Source: an uncultured Clostridia bacterium (GTDB lineage Bacteria; Bacillota_A; Clostridia; Oscillospirales; Oscillospiraceae). From it: 9,992 bases of DNA. Every line of letters begins with the position of its first letter. The first letter of the stretch is position 1. The notes under the pieces were generated by a model, which ran no database searches, was not told where the DNA came from, and saw nothing but the letters and a program-made list of their open reading frames with translations. Of this stretch, positions 6,742-9,992 are shown piece by piece. Where the stretch lies: contig CAMKAP010000058.1 in assembly GCA_946410505.1 (NCBI GenBank), forward strand, positions 1-9,992. The letters run 5' to 3'. The position numbers and the translations under genes are program-made.

Positions 6742-7386
6742 AACGCGGATCAGCCTTTCGATCCAGCGGCCGTTCAGCGGCAGGAAAACGCCCGCCACCG
6801 GTCCCACGAGAAACATGCACACCAGTGTTCCCGCGCCGACAACGCCGCCCAGCAGAATACCGAGCAGGGCAAAGAGCGCGTCGACACAGACCCTCGTCCA
6901 ACTGAAAGGCCAGCCTCGTTTTTCGCTGAGCACCAGAGCCACCAGGTCGTTGGGCCCGGTGCCCGCGTCGGAACGGATCACAATGGTCATCCCGAAGGCG
7001 AGGATCACACAGCTTGCTACCAGCAGACACAGCCGCACGGGAAGACCGGCGCCGACCAGCAGCGGCGCAAGAAGGGCGGAAAAGAAGTCGATGATCGGTC
7101 CCCCGAAGAGCATGCACAGTGCGGTCCCGATCTTGATGTAAGTGCGGTCCGCAAAGAGCAGAACCAGAATGATCAGCAGACTCACGGCCACATGGGTGCG
7201 CCCGTGGCTGAGCCGGGACAGGGCCAGCGTCCTGTCCAGCGTACGGTAGAGCCCCTGCACGAACACATTGAAGGGGTCTGACCCCAGATCAGACAGCAGA
7301 AACAGGCTGACTCCCAGATGGGCGACCGTCAGCCCCAGCATCAGAACGGAGATCCGAAGAAGCCATTCCCGTAAGCTTCTTTTCAT
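6730..7386 (-). CDS. YczE/YyaS/YitT-family membrane protein
   Basis: A 218-aa integral membrane protein with about five or six hydrophobic segments (roughly 10-31, 66-79, 87-109, 115-137, 165-182, 184-203). It resembles the YczE/YitT group, whose members are mostly uncharacterised. Two similar motif pairs suggest an internal duplication: SDLGSDPFNVF (32-42) matches SDAGTGPNDLV (139-149), and GTALCMLFGGPIIDFF (87-102) matches GTLVCMFLVGPVAGVF (186-201). The ATG at 7386 has AAGGAAAG about 9 nt upstream. The minus-strand frame stays open far upstream, but that part has no recognisable domain, so the start with a ribosome site is chosen. It is transcribed away from the kinase operon and converges on the small membrane protein gene. 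Transport or export activity is possible but not shown. Confidence 0.82.
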   Translation of the reverse strand: MKRSLREWLLRISVLMLGLTVAHLGVSLFLLSDLGSDPFNVFVQGLYRTLDRTLALSRLSHGRTHVAVSLLIILVLLFADRTYIKIGTALCMLFGGPIIDFFSALLAPLLVGAGLPVRLCLLVASCVILAFGMTIVIRSDAGTGPNDLVALVLSEKRGWPFSWTRVCVDALFALLGILLGGVVGAGTLVCMFLVGPVAGVFLPLNGRWIERLIRVLCP

Positions 7387-7394
7387 AATAAATC

Positions 7395-7458
7395 TTTCCT
7401 TTTTCTTATAATTCGTGTATGATACTCTTATCATATCAGATGCGCGTACGCTGTACAA
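7395..7458. promoter_or_regulatory. Divergent promoter region of the kinase operon and the YczE-type gene
   Basis: The inverted repeat TATGATA-ctct-TATCATA (7418-7435) has perfect 7-bp arms. Each arm also supplies a -10-like TATGAT, one on each strand. For the plus strand, TTTCCT (7395-7400) lies 17 nt before TATGAT (7418-7423). For the minus strand, TTGTAC (7458-7453) lies 17 nt before TATGAT (7435-7430). The -35 matches are weak (3 of 6 each), so the promoters may need an activator or be low in activity. A separate TATAAT at 7407-7412 on the plus strand lacks a good -35. The palindrome is a good candidate operator controlling both directions. Confidence 0.45.
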
Positions 7459-7503
7459 GCCGAAACGGCGGTGCGCGCAGGAATCCGATACAGAGGTGAG
7501 GAT

Positions 7504-8982
7504 ATGAAACTGTTTATCGGCATTGACCTCGGCACATCGGCAGTGAAGCTGCTGCTGGTGGACGAAGCGGGCGAGATCCGCAGAGAGACCACGAGAGAAT
7601 ATCCGCTCTCCTTCCCGCAGCCCGGCTGGTCCGAGCAGAAGCCGGAGGACTGGTGGGACGGCGTTGTGAGCGGCCTGCAGGAGCTGCTGGAGGGCGTGGA
7701 CCGCTCGCAGGTCTGCGGCATCGGCGCCGGCGGGCAGATGCACGGTCTGGTGGCCCTGGACGCGCAGGACGCGGTTATCCGCCCGGCTATCCTCTGGAAC
7801 GACGGCCGTACCGGCGAGGAAGTGGCGTATCTCAATAACGTCATCGGCCGGGAAAAGCTCTCGAAGCTGACGGCGAACATCGCCTTTGCCGGCTTTACCG
7901 CGCCAAAGCTCCTCTGGATGCGCAAAAACGAGCCGGAAAACTTCGCCCGCATCGAGAAGATCATGCTCCCCAAGGACTATATCAACTATAAGCTCACCGG
8001 CGTGCACTGCTGCGATTATTCCGACGCCAGCGGCATGCTGCTGCTGGATGTGGAGCACAAGTGCTGGTCGAAGGAGATGCTGGAGATCTGCGGCGTCAGT
8101 GAAATGCAGATGCCGAAGCTCTTTGAGAGTTTTGAAGCGGTGGGGACCGTCCTGCCCGGGATCGCAGCCTCTCTCGGCCTGCCGGAAGGCGTGAAGGTCG
8201 TGGCCGGCGCCGGGGACAACGCGGCCGCCGCCGTGGGTACCGGCGTCGTGGGCGAGGGCGGCTGCAACCTGTCCCTCGGCACCTCGGGCACCCTGTTCAT
8301 TTCCTCCAGGCATTTCGGCGTGGATCCCAACAACGCGCTGCACGCCTTCGCCCATGCCGACGGCGGATACCACCTGATGGGCTGTATGCTCTCGGCTGCC
8401 AGCTGCAACAAGTGGTTCTGCGAGGAAATCCTCAACACCGCCGATTACCCCGCCGAGCAGGCGCCCATCACCGAGGAGAAGCTGGGCAGAAACCATGTGT
8501 TCTTCCTGCCCTACCTGATGGGCGAGCGCAGCCCCATCAACGATGTGAACGCCCGCGGCTGCTTCGTGGGCATGACGATGGATACTGCCCGCGCCGACCT
8601 CACCCAGGCGGTGCTGGAGGGCGTGGCCTTCGCCATCCGGGACTCTCTGGAGGTGGCGCGCTCTCTGGGCCTGAGCATCCCCAGCACCAAGCTCTGCGGC
8701 GGCGGCGCCAAATCCCCGCTCTGGCGCAGGATCTTTGCCAACGTCCTGGGTATCCCGCTGGAGATGGTCAAGACCGAGCAGGGCCCCGGCTACGGCGGCG
8801 CGATGCTGGCGATGGTGGGCTGCGGCCTGTTTGAGAGCGTACAGGCTGCCAGCGACGCGCTGGTGGAGCTTGCCTCCGTCACCGAGCCCGATCCCGAGCT
8901 CACCGCCCGTTATGAGCTGCAGTATCAGAAGTTCCGCAAGATCTATCCGGCGATGAAGAACATCTTCCCGGATCTGCAATAA
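7504..8982 (+). CDS. xylB: Xylulokinase (FGGY family)
   Basis: A 492-aa cytosolic carbohydrate kinase of normal length for xylulokinase, which phosphorylates D-xylulose with ATP to D-xylulose 5-phosphate. Visible motifs are the N-terminal phosphate loop GIDLGTSAVK (6-15) and the substrate motif GGQMHG (76-81), whose QMH is typical of xylulokinases. Then come LWNDGRT (97-103), TAPKLLW (132-138), LPKDYINYKLTG (155-166), AGAGDNAAAAVGTG (234-247) with D238 as likely catalytic base, LSLGTSG, YLMGERSP and the second FGGY signature GGGAKSPLWR (399-408). The chosen ATG at 7504 has GAGGTGAGG just upstream; an in-frame ATG at 7471 has none. It heads a tight three-gene operon with a DUF4867 protein and a fucose/arabinose-isomerase-family protein. 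That partner is not the usual xylose isomerase, so a related ketopentose such as ribulose cannot be excluded as substrate. Confidence 0.92.
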   Translation: MKLFIGIDLGTSAVKLLLVDEAGEIRRETTREYPLSFPQPGWSEQKPEDWWDGVVSGLQELLEGVDRSQVCGIGAGGQMHGLVALDAQDAVIRPAILWNDGRTGEEVAYLNNVIGREKLSKLTANIAFAGFTAPKLLWMRKNEPENFARIEKIMLPKDYINYKLTGVHCCDYSDASGMLLLDVEHKCWSKEMLEICGVSEMQMPKLFESFEAVGTVLPGIAASLGLPEGVKVVAGAGDNAAAAVGTGVVGEGGCNLSLGTSGTLFISSRHFGVDPNNALHAFAHADGGYHLMGCMLSAASCNKWFCEEILNTADYPAEQAPITEEKLGRNHVFFLPYLMGERSPINDVNARGCFVGMTMDTARADLTQAVLEGVAFAIRDSLEVARSLGLSIPSTKLCGGGAKSPLWRRIFANVLGIPLEMVKTEQGPGYGGAMLAMVGCGLFESVQAASDALVELASVTEPDPELTARYELQYQKFRKIYPAMKNIFPDLQ

Positions 8983-8994
8983 AGGAGGAAACGT

Positions 8995-9630
8995 ATGCAC
9001 ATCTACTCTGTTCATGACCCGGAGTTCAAACCCTACGGCAAGGTCCTGGAAGGCTATGACACGGCGGAACTGCTGCAGGCCATGGAGGCCATCCCCCATC
9101 CGGAGGAAGGTACGGCTTACCGCCCCGGCATCGAGAGCCTGGAGGCCTGCGCCATTTTCCCGGCGTTTCGGGATCGGGCTTACGGCGGCATGCCCATCCA
9201 GCTCGGCATGTGCTGGGGCCATAACACGAAGCTCAACTGCCTGGAGTACCATCGGGACAGTGAGATGAACGTCGGCACCAAGGATTTCATTCTGCTTCTG
9301 GCGAAGGAGGATGAAATCGAGGGGGGCGTTCTGGACACGGCGAAGGTCAAGGCCTTCCGCGTCCCTGCCGGCGAGGTGGTGGAGGTCTATGCGACCACGC
9401 TGCACTACGCCCCCTGCCACACCTGCCCCCACTGCGGCTTCCGCGTGGCGGTGGTGCTGCCCCTGGGCACCAATACGGACAAGCCCGCCATCGAGGCGAA
9501 AAATGAAGAGGACAAGTGGCTCTGGGCCCGCAACAAGTGGCTCCTGGCCCACCCCGATTCCCGCGAAGCCGGCAGAGGCGCCCACATCGGCCTTGCCGGA
9601 GACAACATCGATATTGAAAATTTGCTGTAA
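8995..9630 (+). CDS. DUF4867 family protein, cupin-like
   Basis: A 211-aa soluble protein resembling the uncharacterised DUF4867 family of Firmicutes. The middle part suggests a beta-barrel with metal or acid ligands: NCLEYHRDSEMN (81-92, with H86 and E90), FILLLA (98-103), then AFRVPAGEVVEVYATTLHYAPC (positions 120-141, with H137). This order, histidine plus acid followed by a PAGE turn and a later TLHY, recalls small cupins and ureidoglycolate-lyase-type folds; the resemblance is by eye only. Residues 141-147 form an unusual CxxCxxC cluster. The ATG is 6 nt after AAAGGAGG, which overlaps the kinase stop, so translation is probably coupled. Placement between a pentose kinase and an isomerase-family gene points to carbohydrate metabolism, for example epimerising, isomerising or lyase activity on a sugar or sugar acid. 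The reaction is unknown. Confidence 0.8.
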   Translation: MHIYSVHDPEFKPYGKVLEGYDTAELLQAMEAIPHPEEGTAYRPGIESLEACAIFPAFRDRAYGGMPIQLGMCWGHNTKLNCLEYHRDSEMNVGTKDFILLLAKEDEIEGGVLDTAKVKAFRVPAGEVVEVYATTLHYAPCHTCPHCGFRVAVVLPLGTNTDKPAIEAKNEEDKWLWARNKWLLAHPDSREAGRGAHIGLAGDNIDIENLL

Positions 9631-9646
9631 AAGGAGAAAACGAATT

Positions 9647-9992
9647 ATGCAGAACATCCCCGAAGTGAAGCTCGGCATCGTTGCCGTTTCCCGCGACTGT
9701 TTCCCCATCGGCCTGTCCATCGCCCGTCGTGAAGCCATCGTCAAGACCTGCGGCGGCAACATCTATGAGTGCCCCGTTACTGTGGAGAATGAGAAGGACA
9801 TGCTCAAGGCGGTTGACGACGTCAAGGCTGCCGGCTGCAACGCCCTGGTCGTCTTCCTCGGCAACTTCGGCCCCGAGACCCCGGAGACCCTGATCGCCAA
9901 GAACTTTGACGGCCCCTGCATGTTTGTGGCTGCCGCTGAGGGTGACGGCGACCTCATCAACGGCCGCGGCGACGCCTACTGCGGCATGCTCA
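9647..9992 (+). CDS. L-fucose/L-arabinose isomerase family protein (5' part, cut by window end)
   Basis: The first 115 codons of a gene continuing past the window. AAGGAG lies about 10 nt before the ATG. The product starts MQNIPEVKLGIVAVSRDCFP and continues with ENEKDMLKAVDDVKAAG, ALVVFLGNFGPETP (residues about 68-81), GPCMFVAAAE and GRGDAYCGML at the cut. These match the N-terminal domain of the L-fucose isomerase-like proteins annotated as the L-fucose/L-arabinose isomerase family, which interconvert aldoses and ketoses with a metal ion. The catalytic C-terminal residues lie outside the window, so activity cannot be judged. It is 16 bp behind the DUF4867 gene in the kinase operon, suggesting it makes the ketose that the kinase phosphorylates. 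Several proteins of this family are still unassigned, and a non-isomerase role is possible. Confidence 0.85.
   Translation, partial: MQNIPEVKLGIVAVSRDCFPIGLSIARREAIVKTCGGNIYECPVTVENEKDMLKAVDDVKAAGCNALVVFLGNFGPETPETLIAKNFDGPCMFVAAAEGDGDLINGRGDAYCGML

Noticed and set aside
7471..7503. Upstream ATG start for the xylulokinase
   Set aside because: No ribosome site, and the family normally begins a few residues before the GIDLGT loop, as with ATG 7504.
7387..9762. Very long open minus-strand frame (about 1010 codons in all) running from inside the isomerase gene through the kinase operon into the YczE-type gene
   Set aside because: Its upstream 800 residues have no recognisable motif and lie exactly antisense to three well-supported genes. 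GC-rich codon choice leaves few stops. The YczE-type part has its own ATG with a ribosome site at 7386.

Overview
The window reads as chromosome of a GC-rich Firmicute, most likely a gut clostridium of the Oscillospirales type. This is inferred from strong AGGAGG-type ribosome binding sites, a short lipoprotein signal of the clostridial kind (MKKLLALLLALVMVFALAAC), GC-rich codon choice with AT-rich control regions, and the gene families present. No RNA gene, mobile element or CRISPR array is visible. Most of the window is devoted to taking up and using a monosaccharide, probably a pentose.

Left arm, minus strand (1-2101): a TM1586-type nitroreductase lies downstream of a ROK-family (NagC/XylR-type) repressor. 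The extreme left edge holds two back-to-back inverted repeats. The second is a perfect 14-bp GC-rich hairpin with a terminator-like tail.

Centre, plus strand (2102-6392): a roughly 300-bp divergent control region carries an excellent sigma-A promoter for each direction and several operator-like repeats. It drives a three-gene ABC importer of the multiple-monosaccharide family: lipoprotein binding protein (ChvE-like), a two-domain ATPase (MmsA-like, TTG start) and a permease (MmsB-like, ATGA overlap). A strong intercistronic hairpin separates the highly expressed binding protein from the ATPase. A rho-independent terminator closes the importer operon.

Right of it (6393-7386): a small two-helix membrane protein of unknown function (88 aa) begins directly behind the terminator. 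It is convergent with, and overlaps by 12 bp, a YczE/YitT-type membrane protein on the minus strand.

Right arm, plus strand (7504-9992): a second sugar operon starts with a xylulokinase, followed at 12 bp by a DUF4867 protein. At 16 bp beyond that comes the N-terminal part of an L-fucose/L-arabinose isomerase-family protein, cut by the window edge. The simplest reading is import by the ABC system, isomerisation by the fucose/arabinose-isomerase-like enzyme, and phosphorylation by the kinase. The DUF4867 protein would do an unassigned step, possibly sugar or sugar-acid processing on a cupin-like fold. The exact sugar cannot be read from the sequence. No system that is clearly new is present. 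The most interesting point is the uncharacterised DUF4867 protein placed between kinase and isomerase.
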